Source: Ryuthela nishihirai (Eukaryota; Arthropoda; Arachnida; Araneae; Heptathelidae). Taken from it: DNA of 64,000 nucleotides. The translations under genes were made by a program, and so were the position numbers. Under the pieces are notes generated by a model. It was given only the letters and a program-made list of their open reading frames with translations. It had not been told where the DNA came from and searched no databases. The stretch is taken from assembly GCA_038380435.1 (NCBI GenBank), contig JAWZYU010000019.1, forward strand, positions 29,661,801 to 29,725,800, in the 5' to 3' direction. Shown here one piece after another: positions 55,230-64,000 of this stretch. Positions within the stretch are counted from its first letter, which is position 1. Every line of letters begins with the position of its first letter.

Positions 55230-55430
55230 ATCCACCTGCCCGTGGCCGAGTGGTTAGCACGCTTGGCTATTGATCTAAGGGACTTGGGTTCGAGCCCAGG
55301 TAAGGCATGGATGTAAGTGTCGTTTTTCTGCTGAGGTCCTGCCATCCTCTCAGACCTTCTACTCTGGCATATAAAGAGACAGGCTCTTGTCAGACCTCTG
55401 TGGCAAGCAGCTGCTTGAGGGGGTATTTAT
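55230..55430 (+). mobile_element. SINE-B (second tRNA-derived family), + copy
   Basis: The head at 55239-55308 has an A box (gtggccgagtggttagcac) and a B box (ggttcgagccc), with a class II-like A-box sequence typical of Leu/Ser tRNAs, although no long variable arm is seen. The body 'ctgctgaggtcctgccatcc', 'ctctggcatataaagagaca' and 'gtggcaagcagctgcttgag' is shared with the minus-strand copy at 58875-59065. Confidence 0.85.
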
Positions 55431-55700
55431 TTATTTTATTGATTTCTTCATCATTAAACCTAATTTTTGCATTCAGGAATAATATTACTTTCCGAGATAG
55501 CCATACACTCCTTTCTTTCTACGCTTTATATTTAGACTGATCATTTTGATTTCTTTAACAAAAAATGTGTAGAATTTCTTCGTTTAACTTTTTCCACTGG
55601 CGGACCATTTTTCACTTGTGGAAACAACAGGCGGACAACTTTCCCATAATGGAAACAACGCTCGGGCTACAGCATTAATGCAAAAAACTTATTAAATATA
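55431..55700. other. Spacer
   Basis: No gene identified between SINE-B and foldback copy 3. Confidence 0.45.
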
Positions 55701-56245
55701 CTACCATGCCAAAATATTTAAAAAAATTTCCATGTTTTGTGAATGAGAACTAACTTCGACGTTCTATAACTTTTAAAATATGCATTTAATAAAAAAAATA
55801 TGATTGAAGACGCATTAAAGATAAAAATAAAGCCCATTTAAATATCGATTTTCATCAATATTATACCAGTATTTAAAGGATTATGAAAGCTAGAATATTT
55901 AACAACAAATTATCGTGTTTTATAAAAAGCATTCAGAATTGTCTAATATTAAAATAATCATTATACAAACTTAAATATGTTTGTTAAATGGTTTGGATTA
56001 AAGCGTATTATATGAGTTTTAATTAAATTTCTGAGGTGAATTCTTATGACTCATTACGGTTTTGAAATGTTCTAGTTCTCATTACGCTTTAAATACCGAA
56101 CGAATATTGTTGAAAATAAATAGATTTCAATGTGATATTTAATTTTTCGTTGTCGTATCTTTCCATTAAACGCATATTTTAGAGTTATAGAGCTTCGAAA
56201 GTAGATTCCCATTGACATAACATGAAAAGTTTAATATTTTGGTAG
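55701..56245. mobile_element. Long foldback element, copy 3
   Basis: A 545-bp palindromic element. The left tip ctaccatgccaaaatattta (55701) pairs with tttaatattttggtag ending at 56245. Inside, 'taacttcgacgttctataac' (about 55752) matches 'gttatagagcttcgaaagta' (about 56184) inversely. The interior 'cgattttcatcaatatta' and 'aatatttaacaacaaat' parallels copy 2 at 21361. Non-coding and without a clear TSD. Confidence 0.8.
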
Positions 56246-57762
56246 AGCAATGTCGTATAAACAGCCTTTGTAGCTCAGTGGTTTAATTGCTTAAGCTAAT
56301 TCTTCAGTCTGGTTCCTCACAGACACCTTGATTCTCTTGCTTATATTCTAGGTATTTGTAGATTAGTCGGGAGGAGGTTCAAGAGTCCCATTGAACTTTA
56401 ATGGCATAATTGCTACTAGGTAAATAAATAAAAGTCTAAAGAACCTTGAGATAGGTCAGTAATAAAAAGTTTTTGAACGACATTTTTTCATTCAACCTTC
56501 TTTTCTGCTGAGTTATCTGAGTACATTGTTTGATCAAGCAACAGTAGTATTGCAAATTAGAACGCCAAGACTCTTCAAATTAGAACGTCAAGACTAATTC
56601 ATCAAGGTTTCACAGAGTTATTTAATTCACCACCCCTAATTAAATACATAAAACTGAAAAACAAAGCCTTAAACACACACCTCAGTCTTCAGTTACTAAA
56701 AGTGATATATGCTTTGAAACACTCCACATAACACATAAGATAAATTCTTCTTCTGAAGTAAGTGTGAAGAAAACTGTCCTCATTTGCAACCTAAGCAGCT
56801 GCCACCTCAGAGGAGTGTATTTATAAACCCTTTCACTCTCCTGCCGATAATGTCGATATTTTTATTCCTCCTCCTTCATCCAGTTTCCGACGCCAGCCGT
56901 TACTCGGATAGTATGCGTAATCTTTAAAATCGTGCCAAAATTTTAATCACTTTCGCAGAAGGAATGCATGCCATGGCCGACAGACACTCCAGCGCACATG
57001 AGAATCCGCCGGCACATTATTGGATTGGGAGCGGAAGAGAAAGGGACACACGGCTTCAAAGAAATCAATTTTCTGATGGAATTTCTTCTGGAAATACATG
57101 ACTCGTTTCGTTGCTAGGGACAATGGAGCATCTGCTGATAACCCGGAGCCATTAAATTTTGTTTGTTGCTCTTACAATAAATAGTTTGCTTCGGGTCTAT
57201 GATCTTCTTCTACATCGACTTGGAGAATTTCCACCTAACTTTCGTTTTTGACCCCCTCTGCCATCTTTCGCTACTGACAAAAAGAAATAGTAAAACGGAT
57301 ATTGCTTACAGCTATAAGTATAATTTATTTACTCATTTCATTTATGTCTTTATAAATAAATACGTTTGAAATTATGGGAGTGGATGGTACATAGTGATTT
57401 ATTCTCTAAATCATGTGCACTTATCGTTAGCGAAATTAATATTATGTTGACAGAAATTTATCAGCTTTAATAACATTTTTCTGAATAGGAAAAATGCCAC
57501 TGCGAAACATACAGAGATATAAATCAGTACAGAGCCAAAATCAATGTTTTTTATTGGAAAGATACAGATATATAGATCAAAATCAGCGATTTTCCAAGGA
57601 GTAGAAACTATCGAGAGTATCTGGATTTTAATGGCTTTATGTTTTAAAAGGGATGCTCTTATATTGAGAAAGCGAAGTGATCGAAAGGAAAAAAAAATGA
57701 ATCGTCAGCGGTTTTTTTGTTTTTTTTTATTAGGTCTGGGTGTTAAATTAATGTTTCTTTAG
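56246..57762. other. No recognised gene; tRNA-like word at about 56265
   Basis: 'cctttgtagctcagtggtt' at 56264 resembles an A box, but no B box follows at the proper distance. A moderately GC-rich stretch at 56935-57070 has short open frames but no splice-framed exon that I would defend. Confidence 0.4.
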
Positions 57763-57860
57763 GAGAGTGGTTCCCAATATTTTTTGCGCTTCGGCCCTCT
57801 AAGAGTTCTTTTCTTTCTGTGACACCCCTAACAAGTCTACTCTTACTTCAAACCCTCTTC
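57763..57860. mobile_element. hAT-like terminus (left-type), solo
   Basis: 'gagtggttcccaatattttt' and 'tgcgcttcggccctctaaga' resemble the 5' end of hAT-type elements (CAGTGGTTCCCAA followed by a T run). No partner end close by. Confidence 0.35.
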
Positions 57861-57971
57861 CCATCGTTACCTGATACATTTTAAACAAAATATGGATCCT
57901 CACAAATGGATCTCCCTAAAAGTTCCCAAAATTGGTGGTATCTCAATTCTTTATCAGCTGTTTATTTATTT

Positions 57972-59175
57972 GCTACTAGCTGAACGTACCAGGCGCAGCC
58001 TGGGTGTCATTTTTAACCTGTATATTCTTATTTTCACTGCATTAAAGGTAAATTTTGTAAGAACGCCCCCCCCCCCCCGGACACTTTAACACAGATTTTC
58101 AAGAGGAAGAAATTTGCCAGGATCATTGTTGACGTCAGCGAGCACTCCTCATAACCCGTGGCTCAATTCCTGCGTAAGCTATCGAGATTTTATTTCCGTT
58201 ACCACAGATTTTGCCACCTTATGCTTCCCGTGATATTCGTTCGCACGGCCCAAATTTTCTGCACAGCGTCCCCCGTGTGGCCCGGTGATTGGTTTAAAAA
58301 TCAAGTTCTCAATTGACCCGTGGCTTCGTTTCTACACATATTTTGACAGCTCGTGTCTCACTTTAATCTGCATATTCTGTTGTTTCATGCACTAAAGGTT
58401 TTGTGAGTATCTCCCCCAACATTTTATCACAGTTTGAACACGAAGAATTTTCTGGTGTTACAAAGGTCTTTACTGAGTCGGCGCGCTTTCTCAGAGCCCG
58501 TAGCAAACTATCGAGATATTTATTTCGTCAGATTTTGGCATTCTGTAATTCCTGACGTATTCACTGAAAGGTCCCAAATTTCGTAGGCGGGCTCCCCCTG
58601 CCCAACCCATGTTTGGTTAAGAATTCAGGTCTCTAGCTGCAATGATACGCCTCAATAATGCCTTTGGAAATATGGGGAATCTGGCAACGGCAGTAGTTAA
58701 AAATGCTAATTTAACTTTTTACTTTCAGAGTTAGGGAGCAGTAAATGGCAACAACAGATTTGACAGCGATTATCGTTTCCCGTAGGAATAGCATGGTAAA
58801 TATTTTTGCTACTAGCAAGCTCCCCTTTGGACATTCAATCTGAAATTTGGCACTGCAATCTGGACCACAACCTGAAAATAAATTCCCCCTCAAGCAGCTG
58901 CTTGCCACAGAGGTATAACAGGAGCCTGTCAGTTTATATGCCAGAGTAGAAGGTCTGAGAGAATGGCAGGACCTCAGCAGAAAAACGACACACACATCAT
59001 GAACCCGGGGTTCCAACCCAGGTCCCTTAGATCAGTAGCCAAGCGCGCTAACCACTTGGTTAGGGGACGGCTTAACATTCTCTGAAAATTTCGAGCGTGT
59101 ACGTTGATTTCCCGATGAGTTATGGCTGTCACAGATACACACACAGACATACAGACATCTTTTTTATATAGATTT
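57972..59175. mobile_element. Dispersed repeat of uncertain class, carrying a SINE-B copy
   Basis: Opens 'ctactagctgaacgtaccag' with 'gcgcagcctgggtgt' and ends with 'cacacacagacatacagaca' and 'tcttttttatatagatt'. This pairing of ends is common in arthropod repeats of LINE/non-autonomous type; the class is uncertain. Internally 'cccgtggct...tatcgagat' motifs recur near 58159, 58318 and 58497. SINE-B (minus) lies near its right end. Confidence 0.4.
58875..59065 (-). mobile_element. SINE-B, minus copy
   Basis: 'ccctcaagcagctgcttgcc', 'agtttatatgccagagtaga', 'gaatggcaggacctcagcag', then the head 'ggttccaacccaggtccctt', 'gtagccaagcgcgctaacca'. Same order as the copy at 55230, inverted. The B box is degraded (ggttccaaccc). 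Confidence 0.85.
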
Positions 59176-59751
59176 TGTCATTATAATCTACGTATCTGAG
59201 TGAAGAAATTCGATGTTCCAGAAATTCTTAAGTCATCCGCATGCAATTTCAATTTGCAAAAAGCATGAGATAGCCAGTGTTGCCATATCGAATTGACATA
59301 ATTTCAGATAAAAGAATAAAACTTAAACTTATTAAAGGAACGTTAATCTACTCCACTTCAGATCTTCTGAGTTCCAGATTTAGATTAAGATTGAAGTGGG
59401 TCGTACATTTAAAGATTAAAATGGGTAGCAAAATTAAAGATTGAAATGGTTAGGAGTAATGGACCGTAGAATTAGATCAAATATCGAAATGGGTACCAGA
59501 TGTGGATCGTATAATAATCAAATATTGAAAGGTGTCGCACTAGGTTTCATAAAAAGGAACACACTCTGTGAATTATGTCCTAATATTAACAAGTTATTAT
59601 GCAATCGTGGTAAATGTACTATTTTCTTAGAGTTTTCTTTAACATCTTCGCGTACCACTGTTAGGAACCACTGTTATAGATGCCAAGAAATTTTTGGGGA
59701 AGAAGTTTCCTGATATAAATTTGGATTGTAAACTATACTCTTTCGGGATTA
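59176..59751. other. Spacer with a hAT-like right terminus near 59650-59675
   Basis: 'cgcgtaccactgttaggaac' followed by 'cactg' (about 59649-59673) is a hAT-type end in reverse. I could not pair it convincingly with the solo left end at 57763. The open frame 59441-59713 overlaps this and matches nothing I recognise. Confidence 0.35.
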
Positions 59752-60121
59752 GGGGTTTTGTTGTTTTACCTCTGATCGACACTTTTTTGTACACAAGGGG
59801 CTAAATGGAGGACCCCGAAGGCTCAGAGAAGTTTTGGGGAGAGGACCCACTGGACAGTTTCTGGGAGACACAGATGGTAGCGCCTCCCGTCAAGGCCATC
59901 CAGCGTGTTCTTTGAAGTGCACAGGGTATGGCTCTCCCGTATACGAGGCCACGGTTCAACGTCTCATCCGACGGATGGCGACCTTTCGAAGGTCACCATC
60001 GGTGTCGCTTTCGGACAGTGGGCAGAGCGGATATAAATCTCAACACTCGCTTGGCTGGGGACTCGAACCTGGGAACTGCAGATTACGAGTGGGGCGCGCT
60101 ACCGACTGAGCCACCCCCCGT
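59752..60121 (-). mobile_element. SINE-A, near full length
   Basis: From 'ttttgttgttttacctctga' to the head 'ggctggggactcgaacctgg', 'actgcagattacgagtgggg', 'cgcgctaccgactgagccac'. Imperfect TSD candidates: tctttcgggattaggg (59738-59753) and tctttagtattaggg (60121-60135). Confidence 0.9.
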
Positions 60122-60289
60122 CTTTAGTATTAGGGTGTTATGGAATCTAAAACATTTAAAAAAAGTATCGCTTTTCAAAATATTTCCATAGTTAATAGAC
60201 TTGTCTTTACACGCCCACCCTGGGAAAAAGATACAATATGGCTTTCGAATTGTCAGGCCGTAAACATACAAAAATAATAAAAGGATAAG

Positions 60290-60430
60290 AAAGCAGACCC
60301 TTGGACAACTGTTAAAGGTAGATGGTAATTTCTTTCCGTGTCACAAGGGATATTTTTAAGCGCACATAGTATGAACTTCTGCCGTTCAAAGAATAACTTA
60401 ATACCCATCCAACTGTCGCCGAGATGTCTG
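60290..60430 (-). mobile_element. SINE-A scrap
   Basis: 'gacccttggacaactgttaa', 'ggtagatggtaatttc', 'taagcgcacatagtatgaac', 'ttaatacccatccaac' keep SINE-A order on the minus strand but are strongly decayed. Confidence 0.5.
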
Positions 60431-60549
60431 TGTGCCTCAGCTATCAGAGGACGATCAATATAATGGTTCATTTTCTTCTCTTTGATCAACTGATATGAAA
60501 AGTAGGGGAAAAAATATTTACTCTTTTTCTCCCTAAAGGGAATGTCGCG

Positions 60550-62580
60550 GACAAACAATTGTTATCCTCTTTCTCACTGAGGACACTTTGCAGAAAAATC
60601 AATTTCCTTTTACTGAGTATCAGACCATGGACAAACAATTATTATCCTCTTTCGAACTAAGGACAAGTTGCTTGCATCATTATCCTCTTTCTTGTTACGG
60701 TCAGTGTCAAAACAATTATTATCCTTTTTCTTACTGAGGGCACGTTGTGGACAATGAAACATTGCCCTAGTTTTCACTCAGTTAAGGTCGGCAAGCAATC
60801 ATTATCACTTTTCTCTGATTTTATGACAGGTTTCATAAAATCAAACACTATGTTCTTTCTTACTGAGTTATGCCGTGGGCAAGGATTCATTATCCTCTTT
60901 CTTACTGAGTTATGCCGTGGGCAAGGATTCATTATCCTCTTTCTTACTGAGTCATGCCTTGGGCAAGCATTCGTTATCCTCTTTCTTACTGTGTCATGCC
61001 TTGGGCAAGCATTCATTATCCTCTTTCTTACTGAGTCATGCCGTGGGCAAGCATTCATTATCCTCTTTGTTGTTGAGTCATGCTCTGGGTAAGCATTCAT
61101 TATCCTCATTCCCATAAAGGACAAATTACGAAAAATTCGTCACTGTTCTTATATCTTAAAAAGATAAGGCCGTGGGAAAGCAAATTTTATTCTCTTTCTC
61201 ACTGGGTATAAGTTATGAAAAATCGAACATTGTCCTATTTCTTACTAAGGTAAGGCCGTGGGCAAGTAAATGTTAACCTAAAAAGGAAAACTGTTACTGC
61301 TTATCTCACTAAGGGCATATCGTAGGGAAGCAATTCGATCAATCTTCTCACTTAGGATAGGTCGTGGGCAAGTAATTACTCTTCTCTATTACTGAGGGCA
61401 GGTGATGAACAAAGAATTACTACTCTCTCACTGAAGATTGGTCGATGTTAAGCAACTGCTCTTCTCTCTCACTGAGGATTGGCCGAAGTTAAGCAACTGC
61501 TCTTCTCTCTCACACTGAGGGTAGGCATGGGCAAAGAATTACTTCTCTCACACTGAGGGTAGGCATGGGCAAAGAATTATTTCTCTCTCACTGAGGATAG
61601 CTCATGGTCAGGAAGTTACTCTTCCCTCTCTCATTGACGGCAGGTCTTATTCAAACAATAACTTTGCTCTCTCTCTCACTGAGGATAGCTCATGGTCAGG
61701 AAGTTACTCTTCCCTCTCTCATTGACGGCAGGTCGTATTCAAACAATAACTTTGCTCTCTCTCTCTCACTGAGGATAGCTCATGGTCAGGAAGTTACTCT
61801 TCCCTCTCTCATTGACGGCAGGTCGTAGTCAAACAATAACTTTGCTCTCTCTCTCTCACTGAGGATAGCTCATGATTGATCAGGAAGTTACTCTTCCATT
61901 TGATCAGGAAGTTACTCTTCCCTCTCTCATTGACGGCAGGTCGTAGTCAAACAATAACTTTGCTCTCTCTCTCACTGAGGACAAGTTGTAGTGAAACAAT
62001 TACTTTGCTCTATCTCTACTGAGGAAAGCCATTGACCATTGCTTTGTTCTCTCTCTGCTGAGGACAGGAGAGTGAAACCATTACTTTGCTTTCTCCCTCT
62101 ACTGAGGAGAGGTCGTAGTGAAACAATTACTTTTTTCTCTCTCCACTGAGAACAGGTCGTAGTGAAACAATTACTCTTCTCTCTCACTGATGGCAGGTCA
62201 CGGGCAAAGAATTACTCTTCTGTCCCACTGAGGGCTAGTCGTAATCAAGCAAATATTTTCCTCATTTTCACTGAGAGAAGGACACAGGCAAACAATCATT
62301 GTGTTCTTTCTCACTGAGGGAACGTCGCTGGCACTCCATTTTTTTATTGAAGGCATGTTTTGAGAGTGGAAAACATTTTTTTCTTTGTGGTTGAGGATAA
62401 GTCGTGGACAGACAGTCTCTGTCTTTCTCACTGAAAGAAGAGATATAAGCATATAATCGATCATTTTTTTTTTGCTTAGAGCAGGCCATGAACAAATAAT
62501 CACTATATTCTTTCTCACTAAGGGGAAGTCATAGATAATGATCATTGGCTTCTCTTTCTAAGAACAAGTCGAGGACAAGT
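60550..62580. repeat. Two-kb field of degenerate tandem repeats
   Basis: Built on 'ctctttctcactgagg' plus 'caggtcgtgggcaagcaat' and 'tattat', with a basic unit of about 42-50 bp. A clean 42-bp section lies at about 60860-61095; it reads openly on both strands with a 14-residue period, which explains open frames there. At about 61590-61975 an 86-90-bp higher unit (gaggatagctcatggtcagg ... cattgacggcaggtcgta) is repeated four to five times. No protein function is implied. Confidence 0.9.
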
Positions 62581-63321
62581 GGGGAAAATCTTCAAGTTAT
62601 CAAAATCATGACTCAAGCTATTACGAATCTAAAACTCTAAGACGTGAGCTGATTGAGATAGTAGGTTTTTCGACTCTACAAAGATTGACCTGATTTAACA
62701 TGCAATAATTTATAAATTCTTTCCAAGCAATTTACATACATTAAATATATATCATTGCATTCTTTTTTCGCTTTCTGTATCACACGCATAGGAAGTGACT
62801 ATTGTAATCTGAACATCGTTCTCTCAGATGGAGTGTGAAATGACTTAATTCACGACAGCTGAGAAAACATCATTTTGGCGTTAGCTTCATGTCTTATTGC
62901 AGAAGTCGTGTCTACGAAATGAATTTATTCATGGGAAGCGCTATGTCTCAATCTCTTTGGTATATTAAAGCTACACACTCTATTTCATGTACTCAGATTT
63001 TACTTTAAATTGGTTTTGAAATGTTTGACTAAATTATTTGCTTCAGTTTTATTAATGTTTTCGGAACTGAAGAATTTATTTCTTTTGTGTCATCACCAGA
63101 TATAAAGTTAAAACTTGAACTAAAGAATAAAACAGAGAATAAGATAATGATCAGTATTCATTCCTTAACATTCACCAGCGAGGATTAACAACAAGTCGGA
63201 CATAAGGATCAATGATTGTAATTGGTGGGATGAAGGGGTGTTTCCAGTGGAGAAGGATTTGCCTCTCCTTTTTGAGGGACTGAATAACGTACATTTTCTA
63301 AGGAAGTCCCTGAGTCCTTCA
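62581..63321. other. No recognised gene
   Basis: AT-rich. The words 'ttattcatgggaagcgctatgtctcaatct' near 62926 (split: ttattcatgggaagc, gctatgtctcaatct) recur near 63781 (taattcatgggaagcacaat). This is an old local duplication around the last SINE. Confidence 0.45.
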
Positions 63322-63650
63322 GTGGGTTGTTTAACCTCTGAACCACACACAGGAGAATGAATGGCTAGATCACAAGGTTTCAGAACGGGGTAGAGGATTC
63401 ACTGTAGTGCTGTTAAGAGACAGGTGGAAGCTTTTATATTGGCTCTCTTGCACATGAAGCCACCGCTTAACATACCATCCAACTGATGACGGTAATTTTA
63501 AATCCATTGATGTCCCATTTATCACCTAGGACAGTGTGAAGGTTAGAGGGTAAAATCTAAAAGCAGATATAGTTGATACTCGAACCCGGGGACATCAAGC
63601 TACGACCTTGGGACTCTATACCTACTGAATCAAACTCCGTACCAGAGAAC
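63322..63650 (-). mobile_element. SINE-A copy, strongly diverged
   Basis: 'gtgggttgtttaacctctga', 'ggctagatcacaagg', 'accgcttaacataccatcc', then the head 'gatactcgaacccgggga'. Order is preserved with many changes and deletions. Confidence 0.75.
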
Positions 63651-64000
63651 ATTGAAATTGCTTTCCGTTAAATAACCATAACACGTACACCAGGCTTGGT
63701 CAATGTTTTATAATTATCGATGTAAACATTTAGTGCCCACTTTATGCCTTATAATAAAAATCGTGTTTATAAACCTGAATTAATTCATGGGAAGCACAAT
63801 GTCTCAATCTCTACCATTTGGTGTGAAAGGGAATGGATCTTTGTTAGATGTTCATCCCACAATAGATAGGTATGATAAAAAGGGTTTTGTGATTTTTATT
63901 TGGATGTTTACAAGCATAGAGTGAAATATGCAATTAATATTTATAAGAATTATGCTAAAAAGAGGTAAGCGCGAATAAAAGGAATAATATTTTCATTTAA
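63651..64000. other. No recognised feature at the right edge
   Basis: AT-rich. It contains the second copy of the short duplicated word noted at 62926; otherwise nothing is identified. Confidence 0.5.

Noticed and set aside
56935..57140. GC-richer stretch considered as a possible further ZP exon
   Set aside because: No frame combines good splice sites with a transmembrane or ZP-like peptide.
57763..59673. A single 1.9-kb hAT element between the two hAT-like ends
   Set aside because: The ends are imperfect, no matching 8-bp TSD exists, and another dispersed repeat and a SINE-B fill the interior. Kept as separate solo ends with low confidence.

Overview
The window is eukaryotic, AT-rich and dominated by repeats. 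Everything recognisable points to an arthropod. A chelicerate such as a spider is my best guess, from the mix of tRNA-derived SINEs, Tc1/mariner elements, R1/LOA-type LINEs and a multi-copy arthropod protein family; this is inference, not proof. There is no bacterial-style gene order, no operon and no CRISPR array.

One host gene can be supported. Two exons on the + strand (38137-38290 and 52726-52930) encode the end of a ZP (zona pellucida/cuticlin-like) domain and the following furin-type cleavage site (RKKR). Their splice phases agree: the first ends in phase 0 and the second opens in phase 0. The 14.4-kb intron between them holds a SINE-derived 88-bp tandem array, a Tc1-like transposon split by a full-length 6.6-kb LINE inserted antisense to the host gene, and a dead AT-rich LINE. 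I could not identify earlier or later exons of this gene in the window.

Layout. 0-6 kb: minisatellite, a foldback element, a decayed Tc1 transposase carrying a SINE with clean target-site duplications (TSDs). 6-13 kb: SINEs, a broken multi-copy arthropod gene, and LINE 5'-leader remnants. 13.5-15 kb: a complete mariner-like element with an uninterrupted 358-residue DD41D transposase. 15-26.9 kb: many SINE copies, foldback elements and a palindromic MITE. 26.9-30.8 kb: a 31-bp satellite of about 125 units. 31-37.7 kb: minisatellites, a Tc1 N-terminal relic, a LINE 3' end, a hAT-like MITE and a young SINE. 38-53 kb: the ZP gene exons and large intron. 53-64 kb: a SINE with internal tandem expansion, a second SINE family, another foldback element, and a 2-kb degenerate tandem-repeat field.

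Themes. One tRNA-derived SINE family of about 385-390 bp is present in more than 20 full or partial copies. Several copies carry internal inverted duplications, and two have grown internal tandem arrays. Long palindromic foldback elements of similar size (513-545 bp) occur at three sites with further remnants. The only uninterrupted mobile-element enzyme is the mariner transposase; the GC-rich LINE is one nonsense codon and one altered endonuclease motif away from its family pattern.
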